Shown here: positions 26,234 through 34,314 of the stretch, in pieces
Numbering within the stretch: position 1 is the first letter of the stretch
Layout: the number at the start of each line of letters is the position of its first letter
Source of the DNA: an uncultured Christensenellaceae bacterium
Lineage (GTDB): Bacteria > Bacillota > Clostridia > Christensenellales > Borkfalkiaceae
NCBI GenBank assembly: GCA_910588685.1
Contig: CAJUPX010000022.1
Location: 1 to 34,321 of the forward strand
Direction of reading: 5' to 3'
DNA: 34,321 nucleotides
Notes under the pieces: generated by a model
What the model saw: only the letters and a program-made list of their open reading frames with translations
What the model was told of the DNA's origin: nothing
Database searches by the model: none
Translations under genes and position numbers: made by a program

Positions 26234-26453
26234 GATTTTTAAGTTCTTCCGTAAGCTTACGCAAATTTTCGCGCTCCACTTCTATAAGCGACGTATATAT
26301 TCTGAAATACTCCGCGTCTTTTTCGTTTTGCTCTGTTTTGTTTAAAATGGACTGTAACAGCGCCATTTGCGAGCGGCTGCACTTGCGCTCGAGTTCGGCA
26401 ATTTCCTTTTCGCTTGCCGCTATAGCTTTTTTAAGTTCGCTCTTCTTAGACAT
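26229..26453 (-). CDS. Small coiled-coil protein, first gene of the giant-protein operon
   Basis: The product has 74 residues, is highly charged and almost entirely helical by composition (KKSELKKAIAASEKEIAELERK..., later EVERENLRKLTEELKNL). A heptad-like pattern of Leu/Ile/Ala suggests a two-helix coiled coil. There is no signal peptide or membrane segment and only one Cys. The start is firmly set by AAGGAGAGG two bases before the ATG. A consensus promoter lies about 80 bases upstream and the giant gene starts 59 bases after its stop. No family recognised. It could be a cytoplasmic regulator or adaptor for the operon, but that is only position-based inference. Confidence 0.75.
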   Translation of the reverse strand: MSKKSELKKAIAASEKEIAELERKCSRSQMALLQSILNKTEQNEKDAEYFRIYTSLIEVERENLRKLTEELKNL

Positions 26454-26495
26454 AACCTCTCCTTAGTCAAAATGCCAAAAATTTACTTTTATCCG

Positions 26496-26514
26496 GTTGA
26501 CATAATTTGACACT
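26496..26514 (-). repeat. Tandem TGTCAA motifs in the giant-operon leader
   Basis: On the minus strand, AGTGTCAAA (26506-26514) and TATGTCAAC (26496-26504) place two TGTCAA cores ten bases apart, one DNA turn, downstream of the transcription start. A third, CTTGTCAAA (26560-26568), covers the -35 box. The cores resemble the Spo0A box TTTGTCRAA (seven, seven and eight of nine). Confidence 0.4.
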
Positions 26515-26538
26515 AACTGATACAATATTACATATTAA

Positions 26539-26567
26539 ATTATATAGTAAATTGTTGCATTTGACAA
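26539..26567 (-). promoter_or_regulatory. sigma-A promoter of the three-gene giant-protein operon
   Basis: TTGTCA (26562-26567) and TATAAT (26539-26544) are separated by 17 bases on the minus strand. The 5' leader before the 74-aa gene is about 80 bases. I see no other hairpin or RNA element in the 26454-26655 gap. Confidence 0.85.
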
Positions 26568-26655
26568 GTTGTTTTTTTATATTTTATTAACTTTTTTAAC
26601 CTAATTTTCACAATTAACCATATTTTTTCCAAATTACTTTATTATGCCAAATTTT

Positions 26656-26688
26656 AAAAGCGGCCGCATATAAATGCAGCCGCTTTTT
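26656..26688 (-). terminator. Terminator of the InlB-repeat lipoprotein gene
   Basis: AAAAGCGGC and GCCGCTTTT form the base of a hairpin whose upper part (GCAT/ATGC) also pairs, with one C-A mismatch. T-runs occur on both strands. It ends the transcript coming from 29,384 and may also shield the giant-operon promoter. Confidence 0.8.
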
Positions 26689-26717
26689 TGTACGGTAACT
26701 CAATATTTTAAGTTTAA

Positions 26718-29384
26718 TTACTCCTGACCTGCGGGAGTTTTAACCATAAGCTTTATAGACTTGATTGTAACGGAAACGTTTTCGGTAAGAGCCGTTGAGC
26801 CGCCTACGCCTACTCCTACGTCGATAAAGATATTCAAAGCTTTGGTATTGTCGATGTTGGACACGTTAATTACCACGTCCTGCTCTTCGCCCGTAAGATT
26901 TACGTGGGTTTGAAGCGCGTTGTCGTTGTTGTATTTAAAAGACAGCTTGTGCCCTGCGGCGCCCTGCACTTTAATTCTTAACTCATACGCTTTGTCAACG
27001 TTTATTTCAGACCAGTCAAGGTTTACGGGATTCCACACGCCTTTAGACGTAGTAGCCGTAAGAACCAGTCCCGCATCGGTTTTTTCTACGGTATATTCGC
27101 CGGGAACAAAAGACGTGTACGTACAGCCGATTAAGTCTATTTCCCTGTCTTCGTATACTGTTTCGTCGTGATATACTTTGAGGGTAAAGCTCTTTATAAC
27201 AACGTCGAAAGCCGTTTCCGGTAAACTCACGTTACCGTCGATAAAAATTATCAGGCAATTGTCTGCTCCGCTTAGCGGCTCGGTTAATGTTATTACTATT
27301 TCCTGGTCGGAGCTGGTCAAAGCTACCGACTTTTCCACCTTATTGTTGTACTTAAACATTACGGTGTGACCTTCGGGGCCGTTGATTACAACGCTGATTT
27401 CCCTTGTGTTGGGGAAGTCTATTATTTTCGACGACCAGTCGTACACAAGATACGACCATTCCGTTTTAGCGGGATTTACGGTAATGGTTGTTTCCGAAGC
27501 GCTTTCCGTAACCGAATAGTGACCTTCCTGAAATGCGGACCAACCGTTGAGAAGGTTGACCGTGTCCATCTTTTCCTTGGGGTTGAGAAGTTCGATTTTG
27601 GAGAATTTAAGGGTTACGTCTTCAGTAAGGCTTTTGCCGTTCTGATAGTTTATCTTTATTTTGGGGCTTCCCGCCATAGAGATGGGAATATATATCCACT
27701 CGTCAAAATGCCCGGAAGTTACGGGAATTTCCATCTGCTGATATCCGCCTGCAGCTTTATAGAAGAAAACGGTAAACGAATGTCCTGTAACCGCGCCGTC
27801 CATAACGATGTGTAACGCGTTTACATACGTCAAATCCAAACCGGAAAGATCCTTTTGAATGCCGTTCCACTGACCTTTTCCGATAGAAACGGTTACAGTC
27901 ATTTCACCGTTTAAGTCTGACACGGTATAGCCGTTGTTTGCGTTATCCTTTGTCCATTCGGTCGTAATATCGTATGCGTGCTCTTTATCGGATAAATCTT
28001 CAAGTTTGAGCCACTTTGCATAGAGAGTGGTATTGCGTTCGGGCATTATGAGATCCGAGGGCTCGTTTAACTGTTCGTCGTTATACCAGCCGATAAAAGT
28101 CCAGCCCGGAACTTTAAGCGCGGGAACTTCGATTTTTAAACCCGGTCTCACCTGAACGGGCTCAGCCGTAAGCTCGCAGTTCGTTACAAAAGTTACGGTA
28201 TACGCTTCGGCGTTCTCCCACTTGGCGTAAACCATTGTAGGTCCTTCCGGCATTGTAGTTTCAGTAAACTCTGCAGTGCAGTTTTTATCGGTGTACCAGC
28301 CAACGAACGTGCAACCCGCCTTTGTAGGATTTGCAGGCATTGTAAGCGCGCTGCCCTTTTCGCCGTAAACAGCGTTTACGAAAGAACCGCCCATAGTATT
28401 GAATACAAGTACTTCCTGCCCCGCGGCTGCTTCGTCTACCGTTTTGCAGAAATTGACAGTCTGTACCGTAACTTCGGTATGCGCGGAATCAGAACCCGCA
28501 ACGCCGGGATTGATAAAGAACAGAAATTTCTGGCAACTTTCGGGACTTGTGTTGTTACCTATATTTGCCGCGGAAACAGTCCAGAACTCTTCCTGAAGCT
28601 CGCCTGTAAACTCATATTTTTGTTCTATTGCAGTTGCGCCGCCGCCCTCGAGCTTAAAGAGAATACTCTGACCCTTTGTTCCCTTGAATACGAGGTGCAA
28701 AACGGTATAACCTGTAAAATCTGTGAAAAGCGGGGTATAAACGTAGCTGTAAGTGCCCTTACCCTCGAGAACGGTAAATTTAACTCCGTCATCTACCGTT
28801 TCCATAGAATAGCTGTTCGGCTCGTTTACGGTAAGTCCGGACATAAGGTCGATTGCCGTACCGTCGTCCATCTTACTCCATTTGGCGTAAAGAGTTACGC
28901 TGTCGTTTGGAACGGTGTACATTTTGCTTACCTGCTGTGTCAATGCCGCGTCGGAATACCAGCCGTAGAATATTTTACCTTCGGCTGTCGGCGTGGGCAG
29001 AATAAGCATATCCTTTGCCTCTTTCTGTACGGAAGCGATAGGCGTTCCGCCGTTTACTTCATACGAAACTGTTACTTTCCAACGCGCGTAAGCGGTATAG
29101 TTTTTACCCTCGAGCGCGGAGCCGAAAGGAAACTCGTCCTCAAAATCCTCGTCAAGATACCAACCGCTGAACGTTGCATTGTTTTTTGTAGGCGCGGCGG
29201 GAGCGCTGATTTTATCACCGGCATTAATGCCGATTTTTTCAACGGCTGTTCCTCCGTACGTTTCAAACGTTACGGCGTAGTTTTTGCTCTCTTCTTTTTT
29301 ACAAGACGTGATTGCAAACGCAAGCACAAGAGCGCCCAGACAAGCTGTTAAGCATACGCTTATTTTCCAAAGTGTCTTTCTCAT
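26718..29384 (-). CDS. Lipoprotein with four InlB/Flg_new B-repeats and CBM-like modules
   Basis: Residues 1-27 form a lipoprotein signal with lipobox ITSC, so the 888-residue protein should sit on the outer face of the membrane. Four Listeria-Bacteroides (Flg_new, InlB B-type) repeats of about 65 residues are seen: two in tandem at the start (about 37-170), two around 325-460, each ending in YA[KR]W and containing a GWY core (FSGWY, FYGWY, FVGWY, FIGWY). Between and after them are about four modules of 130 residues with a shared plan (GTYSYVYT or KGVWNPVNLDW, a GH.. FK strand, then ..FIDG or FIN.), which look like jelly-roll carbohydrate-binding folds. Likely role: glycan binding at the cell surface (inference). 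AGGAG lies seven bases before the ATG. It follows the DUF4886 gene by 91 bases, and a small hairpin (29409-29428) lies in that gap, so the two may share a transcript. Confidence 0.88.
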   Translation of the reverse strand: MRKTLWKISVCLTACLGALVLAFAITSCKKEESKNYAVTFETYGGTAVEKIGINAGDKISAPAAPTKNNATFSGWYLDEDFEDEFPFGSALEGKNYTAYARWKVTVSYEVNGGTPIASVQKEAKDMLILPTPTAEGKIFYGWYSDAALTQQVSKMYTVPNDSVTLYAKWSKMDDGTAIDLMSGLTVNEPNSYSMETVDDGVKFTVLEGKGTYSYVYTPLFTDFTGYTVLHLVFKGTKGQSILFKLEGGGATAIEQKYEFTGELQEEFWTVSAANIGNNTSPESCQKFLFFINPGVAGSDSAHTEVTVQTVNFCKTVDEAAAGQEVLVFNTMGGSFVNAVYGEKGSALTMPANPTKAGCTFVGWYTDKNCTAEFTETTMPEGPTMVYAKWENAEAYTVTFVTNCELTAEPVQVRPGLKIEVPALKVPGWTFIGWYNDEQLNEPSDLIMPERNTTLYAKWLKLEDLSDKEHAYDITTEWTKDNANNGYTVSDLNGEMTVTVSIGKGQWNGIQKDLSGLDLTYVNALHIVMDGAVTGHSFTVFFYKAAGGYQQMEIPVTSGHFDEWIYIPISMAGSPKIKINYQNGKSLTEDVTLKFSKIELLNPKEKMDTVNLLNGWSAFQEGHYSVTESASETTITVNPAKTEWSYLVYDWSSKIIDFPNTREISVVINGPEGHTVMFKYNNKVEKSVALTSSDQEIVITLTEPLSGADNCLIIFIDGNVSLPETAFDVVIKSFTLKVYHDETVYEDREIDLIGCTYTSFVPGEYTVEKTDAGLVLTATTSKGVWNPVNLDWSEINVDKAYELRIKVQGAAGHKLSFKYNNDNALQTHVNLTGEEQDVVINVSNIDNTKALNIFIDVGVGVGGSTALTENVSVTIKSIKLMVKTPAGQE

Positions 29385-29475
29385 TTTTTTCTCCTGATTT
29401 ATTTATTCAATCACTTATTATTGTGATTAATTCGTATTAATTTCGGTACATATGTCAGTATGCGCAACCGACCGG

Positions 29476-30399
29476 TTAAGTATTTACGTACTTGGACTGC
29501 GTTACTTCGTACGGCGTTTTTACCGCGTTTTTTACCGATTCGGCAATTACGTCGTAATGCTGCGCGAACTGCCTGGGAATTTTGTCAGTGTTTATATCGT
29601 CTAAATCCCAGTTTGTAAGCGTCACCACCCAGGTCAAGCCTATTATAAATTCGCCGAGCTCGTTTAGGTGATAGCCGTCAATTGTAAGCGTATCGCCTAA
29701 ATAGCTCGTTCGCGCGTTCTGAATTGCAGTGCCCGCGGGAATTACATAATTAAAATCTTTATTGTTTATTATTTTGCTTTTTACGCAGTCAACGATATTC
29801 GCATACATTACCGCCTGACTGTTCTGGTATTTAATAAATTCCGCGTGTGTTGCGTTCTGCTGATACGCCCAGGTCATATGCCAGGCCATTTTCAGTTTAT
29901 CGTTTGATACGTTATCCTTTACGTAGCCGCTGAGCGCCTTTATTTGCTGATTGTAAGTATCTATAATGCCGCTCGAACCGCTTGCCTGCTGCATAGTGAC
30001 AAACTGCCAGCTTTCCTCTTTCAACGCGGTAATCATTCTCGTATTCATAGTGTTTACAAACGTTCCGTCCGTATTTTTTCTGTAAATATACGCGGGAGAA
30101 TCGTTCAGCGCGTTGTTGAAATGCGTTTCAACAGTGCAACCGCCGATATAAAGATTGCCGAGCACTATTTCCTCAACGCCGAACGCATCTAAAATAGGAT
30201 ACAAAAACTTCATTGCATTATCGGAAAAGCTGTTGCCTACGGCAAGGATTTTTATACTGTCTTTAGAAGCCACTTCTACCTCCGCCTTATCATTGGGAAT
30301 ATTATCATTTTCAGGCTCTTTACTTGAACAGGCAACTGCCGAGAACGACAGTAACACCGCCATTAACAACATTGCCGCGGATATGATTAGTTTACGCAT
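29476..30399 (-). CDS. DUF4886 SGNH-like lipoprotein
   Basis: The 307-residue product (ATG at 30399) has a lipoprotein signal with the lipidated Cys at about 24 (SAVAC) and an acidic linker. It then has the DUF4886 start ILAVGNSFSDNAMKFLYPIL, in which GNS at 55-57 replaces the GDS block I of SGNH hydrolases. Near the C terminus, DGYHLNELG supplies the DxxH of block V. The family is thought to contain surface esterases that act on carbohydrates; the substrate is unknown. The frame extends 24 codons upstream to 30471, but that part spans the promoter, and AAGGAGG lies just before the ATG at 30399, so this start is preferred. It lies beside another SGNH lipoprotein and a CBM-like lipoprotein. 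Confidence 0.9.
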   Translation of the reverse strand: MRKLIISAAMLLMAVLLSFSAVACSSKEPENDNIPNDKAEVEVASKDSIKILAVGNSFSDNAMKFLYPILDAFGVEEIVLGNLYIGGCTVETHFNNALNDSPAYIYRKNTDGTFVNTMNTRMITALKEESWQFVTMQQASGSSGIIDTYNQQIKALSGYVKDNVSNDKLKMAWHMTWAYQQNATHAEFIKYQNSQAVMYANIVDCVKSKIINNKDFNYVIPAGTAIQNARTSYLGDTLTIDGYHLNELGEFIIGLTWVVTLTNWDLDDINTDKIPRQFAQHYDVIAESVKNAVKTPYEVTQSKYVNT

Positions 30400-30461
30400 A
30401 AATCCCCCCTCCTTACGGTATTTAAGTGAAACCGTATATTTTTTCACCCTTATCTGTTTAA

Positions 30462-30490
30462 AACATAACACACAAAAACTGCGTTGTCAA
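30462..30490 (-). promoter_or_regulatory. sigma-A promoter of the DUF4886 gene
   Basis: TTGACA (30485-30490) and TATGTT (30462-30467) are separated by 17 bases on the minus strand, with a leader of about 55 bases. Upstream (30500-30580) the sequence is very AT-rich, with several TTTCAA/TTGAAA elements. Confidence 0.85.
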
Positions 30491-30579
30491 TACTTTTTTT
30501 AAAAATTTATTGAAAATTATTTGCAAATTTGTTGAAATTGTATCAAATACTTTTTGCTATTTCAATAAATTTCAACAAA

Positions 30580-30617
30580 ATAAGCCTGTAAATTGCCGTT
30601 TACAATTACAGGCTTAT
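30580..30617 (-). terminator. Terminator of the SGNH hydrolase gene
   Basis: ATAAGCCTGTAA plus TTG pairs with CAATTACAGGCTTAT, a 15-bp stem with one bulged A, lying 12 bases past the stop. The minus-strand flank is TTTTGTTG. Confidence 0.8.
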
Positions 30618-30628
30618 AAATTCACTCT

Positions 30629-31672
30629 TTAAAATTTTATTCCAGCATTGAACAAATCTTCTACGTAATACGCGTACGTTTCAGCCTTGGGATGTATCAT
30701 ATCGTCGTTTAAATCAGCCAACGTCAGTTTGTCGCAGGTATTTATATACTTAATCCATTTGCGGGCATTACACCAGGCTTTCATCCGTGCGTTAACGCTG
30801 TTCATAATTTCGGTCTTGCCGATATCCTGTCCGCGCGGAGCCATTCCGTAGTAATATATCTTTGTATCGGGCATTTTTCCGTGCAGCAGAGTAAACAGAC
30901 GCTGAAGCGAGTTCAATGTTTCTTCGGCTACGGTGTTTTCCATCCAGACGTTGTTTGTGCCTATATTTACAACAAGATTTTTAGGCTTGACGTTTTTTAA
31001 AAGCGGTATCTCGTTGGCTGTTCCGCCGAAAACAGCTTTGCTCAGTCCGTCGTCGGCAAGAACCTCCCAGTCGTAAGTAGCAGTTGAGCTTATGCCCAAA
31101 GATATTGCATTAGTACCCTCAAACGTTTTATAAAATTCCGTCCAGAAAAAGCGGGTATCAAAGAAAGAATCGCCGATAAACAGAGTTGTGGCGCCGTTAA
31201 CGCCGTCCGTACTCCACTTGTTTTTAAGCGTTTGAAGATAAGCGGGCAAGGTAGCCGAATCAAGAGTTCTCAATCTCGAATACACTGCGGCGTCTTTTTT
31301 TACGCGGTAACAGTCCACATAAAAAGACGCAGAAAAGTGCTCGGACGATACTTTTACCTTATGCCTGCCGGTTTTATCCGCAGTTTGAGTAGAGCTTAAC
31401 GCTTCGCCGCTGTCGGCAAGAGCCTTTACCGTGCGGTTTGCCTCGTCAATATAGAGCTTGGTTTTATCATACTCATAAGTAAGCTCTTCGGCATACTCGG
31501 GTTTTTCATATTCGAGATAAAACTCGGCGGCAGGATAATCAATCCAGGCGGTTACGTCTTTTACGGTGAGTGTGCCGCGCTCCGTATTATCGGTCCCGGC
31601 GGATTTACAGGCAGAGCAAAGCGATAAAATCATAATTACAGTTAAAACTCCCGACCAAAATATTTTTTTCAT
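30629..31672 (-). CDS. SGNH/GDSL hydrolase lipoprotein with Ig-like N-terminal domain
   Basis: The product has 347 residues. An N-terminal signal ends in SLCSAC; Cys22 is the probable lipidation site, though the -3 residue is Cys, an unusual lipobox. Residues about 33-125 look like an Ig-type beta-sandwich. The catalytic domain follows: block I FIGDSFFD with Ser169, block III NIGTNN with Gly238 and Asn241, and block V DMIHP with Asp324 and His327, giving the full Ser-Gly-Asn-His set. Such enzymes remove acyl groups from polysaccharides or peptidoglycan. The start has CGAGGAG upstream. It has its own promoter and terminator and is therefore a single-gene unit, next to a second SGNH-like lipoprotein. 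Confidence 0.93.
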   Translation of the reverse strand: MKKIFWSGVLTVIMILSLCSACKSAGTDNTERGTLTVKDVTAWIDYPAAEFYLEYEKPEYAEELTYEYDKTKLYIDEANRTVKALADSGEALSSTQTADKTGRHKVKVSSEHFSASFYVDCYRVKKDAAVYSRLRTLDSATLPAYLQTLKNKWSTDGVNGATTLFIGDSFFDTRFFWTEFYKTFEGTNAISLGISSTATYDWEVLADDGLSKAVFGGTANEIPLLKNVKPKNLVVNIGTNNVWMENTVAEETLNSLQRLFTLLHGKMPDTKIYYYGMAPRGQDIGKTEIMNSVNARMKAWCNARKWIKYINTCDKLTLADLNDDMIHPKAETYAYYVEDLFNAGIKF

Positions 31673-31707
31673 AATTTATCTCCTCGGTATAAAACCTTTC
31701 CGAAACC

Positions 31708-31744
31708 ACTATAACATATAAATTTTGCAATTTCAACCGTTTGA
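31708..31744 (-). promoter_or_regulatory. SGNH gene promoter with LacI-type operator over -35
   Basis: TTGAAA (31731-31736), 17 bases and TATAGT (31708-31713) form the promoter. The dyad TCAAACGGTTGA (31733-31744, minus strand) overlaps the -35 box and has a central AAACGGTT that fits the core of LacI-family operators. The wider TTTCAA-N8-TTGAAA inverted repeat (31731-31750) surrounds it. Confidence 0.6.
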
Positions 31745-31846
31745 TTGAAAAATATTGTAATTTTTATTGAAATTATTACATAAAAATTGAACTATTTGTT
31801 AAATATTTTGTTGAAATTCAATAAACGGGAATTTTAAAACTAAAAT

Positions 31847-31871
31847 AAAGGACAACAAACTGTTGTCCTTT
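31847..31871 (-). terminator. Terminator of the collagen-like gene
   Basis: AAAGGACAACA and TGTTGTCCTTT form a perfect 11-bp stem with a three-base loop, about 57 bases past the collagen-like stop. The minus-strand flank is ATTTTAGTTTT. Confidence 0.8.
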
Positions 31872-31928
31872 AAAGTTATTATTACGCTGCTCAAGCGGCT
31901 GACAGCGTGGAAACACCTTAATCTTGCG

Positions 31929-32620
31929 TTATACGCTTATCTGTTTTACGGATAAAGTAGTGTTAACGCCGCCGCCCAAGGTAATGCCTACGGCGAGCAA
32001 TGCTGACAAAGCCATATCAATCACGTCGCCGGCATTCAAAGCAATGATAATACTGCCGTTATAAAGCGAGCCTACGCCGACCGACAAAACGCGCGATATG
32101 CTCGCTTGGGGGATTGCCGTTCCGTTTATGCGCACCGACATTGTAACGGTTGTACCGAGCGCAGCCGATACGTTTGAATAGTAATTGATTTCATACACTC
32201 CGTCAGTTTCTACCGTAAGACTGTTGGTAGGCGTAATCGTCACGTTTTTTAACGGCATAGCGGTAGGTAACGGCAACTGCGTTGTTCCTCCCACCGTTAA
32301 ATTAAGCGTTTGCGGAGTAGTATTGTATAATCCGCCGTAAGCGTTTAAATCGGTTATGCCTGTAGGTCCGGTCGCTCCGGCTGCTCCGGCTGCTCCGGCA
32401 GGTCCTGTTGCACCGGTCGCTCCTGTTACTCCGGTTGCGCCGCGGGGAATTACAAAGTTCAAAACGGCGTTCTGGGGCGTACCGCTGTTGGATACTATCG
32501 CCGCTGTTCCCGGCTCGCCGGTATCTGTTGTTCCCACAACTACCGAACCCGCTAAACCTGTTGCACCAGTTGCCCCTGTTGCGCCGGCTGTTCCGGCAGG
32601 CCCGGTGGGTCCCGTTGGTC
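31929..32620 (-). CDS. Collagen-like (BclA-type) protein, 5' end removed by mobile element
   Basis: The frame runs from 32627, just behind the stop of the recombinase gene, to 31929, with no ATG at its head. The first usable start is a GTG at 32537, in the middle of the repeats and without a ribosome site. It encodes G-x-T/A collagen triplets before and after a spacer (GTTDTGEPGTAA...NAVLNFVIPRG), then a C-terminal beta-rich domain of about 135 residues starting LNAYGGLYNTT and ending KQISV, like the trimeric head of exosporium BclA proteins. Such proteins form hair-like fibres on spores. The upstream collagen repeats should continue in the missing 5' part. The gene looks split by insertion of the serine-recombinase element, with the boundary predicted at 32619-32620. 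It might be restored by excision; otherwise it is a pseudogene. Confidence 0.72.
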
Positions 32621-32627
32621 TTGTGCT

Positions 32628-34262
32628 TTAAGGGACAGTTTTTACTCTTTTTAGTTGATATTCCGCAAGACTTTCGCCTTTTCGGAACTTATAATGAATA
32701 TCTATCTCGCGTTCTACGTTGTCAGCGACCTTTTCTCCTACGGCTATGTAGTCGATAAGCTGTAAGCACATCTCGCGCGTAAGGCTTTCGCCTTTGCCGT
32801 AGCATTTCAGTCTGCGTATGTATTCCTCTGCGTCCTCATCGTCTTTATTCGATTCGGCAAGTCGTTGTTCAATCTCGGCGATTGTTCTTTGCACCGACTC
32901 CTTTTCGGCTTGATACTTTTCGCAAAGGCTTATACAAACGCTTTCGGGCATCTTACCCAACACCCTTTCTTCAAACGCGATTTGTATTAACTTGTCTAAT
33001 TCGACAAGTCTGTTTTTGCTTGCTTTGAGTTGCTTTTCGTCGGAATAACGGCTCTGCTCGGTATGCTTTGAACGCTCTCTCAAAAACTGCTCTTTAACTT
33101 TCGTTTCGTCAATCTCCACTTCTTCCAATAAGGAGTGAATATCGTCCAAAACTAATTCTTCAAGTAGCTGTTCTGTGATGTGATGCGATGTACAATACTT
33201 CTTTCCGAGATCGACATAAGTACGGCACACAAAACAATTATGAACATCTTTGGCAGATTTGAATTTGAGCTTTTTGCCGCAATTCGGGCAAACGACCAAC
33301 CCCGATAACGGATGCACCACGTTCGATTTATCAGACCGTCCGCGCTTACCGTCATAAGTGGTTTGTACTTTATCCCAAATCTCTTTGCTTATGATTGGCT
33401 CGTGAGCGTTCTCGTTTATAATCCACTCGCTTTGGGGTATCTGTACAACCTTATGGTTTTTATAAGATACGCGCGTCGTCTTATGCTGTATCGTATGCCC
33501 AAGATAAGTAGGATTTGAAAGTATCCATCTTACAGTCTTGGGAACCCATAATGCGGAACAATTCCTATTCCATTTACCACCGTCGAGCTTGGTATAGTAC
33601 GTTGCTGGATTCGGTATTCCATCGCCCGTTAAAATTCTCGCAATCGTCCGTGCCGAGTTGCCTTGCAATCGCAAATCAAATATACGCCTTACAACCGCCG
33701 CCGCTTCTTCGTCAATTACTGCCGTGCGACTCTCGTCCTCGCCTGCCTTATACCCGTATGGATAATTCCAATTCGTGTACTTGCCCGACCGCTGATTTGC
33801 TTCAAAGATTGCTCTTATCTTTTTGCTTGTATTAGCCGCGTGCCACTCGTTGAACACGTTCATTATCGGCATCATATCCATTGCGGTGCTTGTTCGGTCT
33901 GCGGTATCTACGTTATCATTGATTGCAATAAACCGTATTCCGTAAGCAGGAAATATATAATCTATGTACTGTCCGACTTCGATATAGTTACGACCAAATC
34001 GTGATAAGTCTTTTACGATAATCGTATCTATTTTTCCCGACTTTGCATCATCTAACAATCGTTGTACATCGGGACGGTCGAAGTTTGTCCCCGAATATCC
34101 GTCGTCCGCATACTCGTCCACAACATTGAATCCGTGTTCTTCGGCATATTGCCTTAACAGAATTCCTTGATGTTCGATTGACATAGATTCGCCTGCTTTC
34201 TCGTCCTCTTTTGAAAGACGCTTATAAAGACCTGTTTTATTAAGTTGTATTTGCTTTGACAT
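32628..34262 (-). CDS. Large serine recombinase, DUF4368 type
   Basis: The 544-residue site-specific recombinase has an N-terminal resolvase domain with Ser17 as nucleophile (GLYKRLSKED) and the arginine motif KDLSRFGRNY. A recombinase domain lies in the middle (NYPYGYKAGE..., then ILSNPTYLGH), followed by a zinc ribbon with two CxxC pairs (CPNCG, CFVC), a long coiled coil (about 385-480) and a DUF4368-like C terminus (LIDYIAVGEKV...IDIHYKF). Enzymes of this type integrate and excise clostridial conjugative or mobilisable transposons. The start ATG has AAAGGAGG a few bases upstream. It sits at the very edge of its element, next to the split collagen gene, as spoIVCA does at the skin element and tndX in Tn5397. 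Confidence 0.95.
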   Translation of the reverse strand: MSKQIQLNKTGLYKRLSKEDEKAGESMSIEHQGILLRQYAEEHGFNVVDEYADDGYSGTNFDRPDVQRLLDDAKSGKIDTIIVKDLSRFGRNYIEVGQYIDYIFPAYGIRFIAINDNVDTADRTSTAMDMMPIMNVFNEWHAANTSKKIRAIFEANQRSGKYTNWNYPYGYKAGEDESRTAVIDEEAAAVVRRIFDLRLQGNSARTIARILTGDGIPNPATYYTKLDGGKWNRNCSALWVPKTVRWILSNPTYLGHTIQHKTTRVSYKNHKVVQIPQSEWIINENAHEPIISKEIWDKVQTTYDGKRGRSDKSNVVHPLSGLVVCPNCGKKLKFKSAKDVHNCFVCRTYVDLGKKYCTSHHITEQLLEELVLDDIHSLLEEVEIDETKVKEQFLRERSKHTEQSRYSDEKQLKASKNRLVELDKLIQIAFEERVLGKMPESVCISLCEKYQAEKESVQRTIAEIEQRLAESNKDDEDAEEYIRRLKCYGKGESLTREMCLQLIDYIAVGEKVADNVEREIDIHYKFRKGESLAEYQLKRVKTVP

Positions 34263-34295
34263 TTAACCTCCTTTTCTGTCAAAGCAATTAAGTTA

Positions 34296-34314
34296 TGGTA
34301 TATGTATTATACCA
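34296..34314 (-). promoter_or_regulatory. Recombinase promoter -10 inside an inverted repeat
   Basis: TATAAT (34306-34311, minus strand) lies inside TGGTATA-N5-TATACCA, a seven-bp inverted repeat. The -35 would fall beyond the window. The dyad over the -10 could be an operator or recombinase binding site. Confidence 0.5.

Noticed and set aside
26659..26666. GCGGCCGC (NotI site) as a cloning artefact
   Set aside because: It is part of a natural terminator hairpin with a complementary arm.
26718..29384. LPETA in the InlB-repeat lipoprotein as a sortase motif
   Set aside because: It is inside a beta-sandwich module, not followed by a hydrophobic stretch, and the fifth residue is not Gly. The lipobox already explains attachment.
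32356..32758. Plus-strand frames rich in Val-Ala-Pro or Arg-Leu opposite the collagen repeats
   Set aside because: They arise from the antisense of GGN-CCN-ACN triplets. There is no ribosome site, and the minus frame matches collagen/BclA style sequence.
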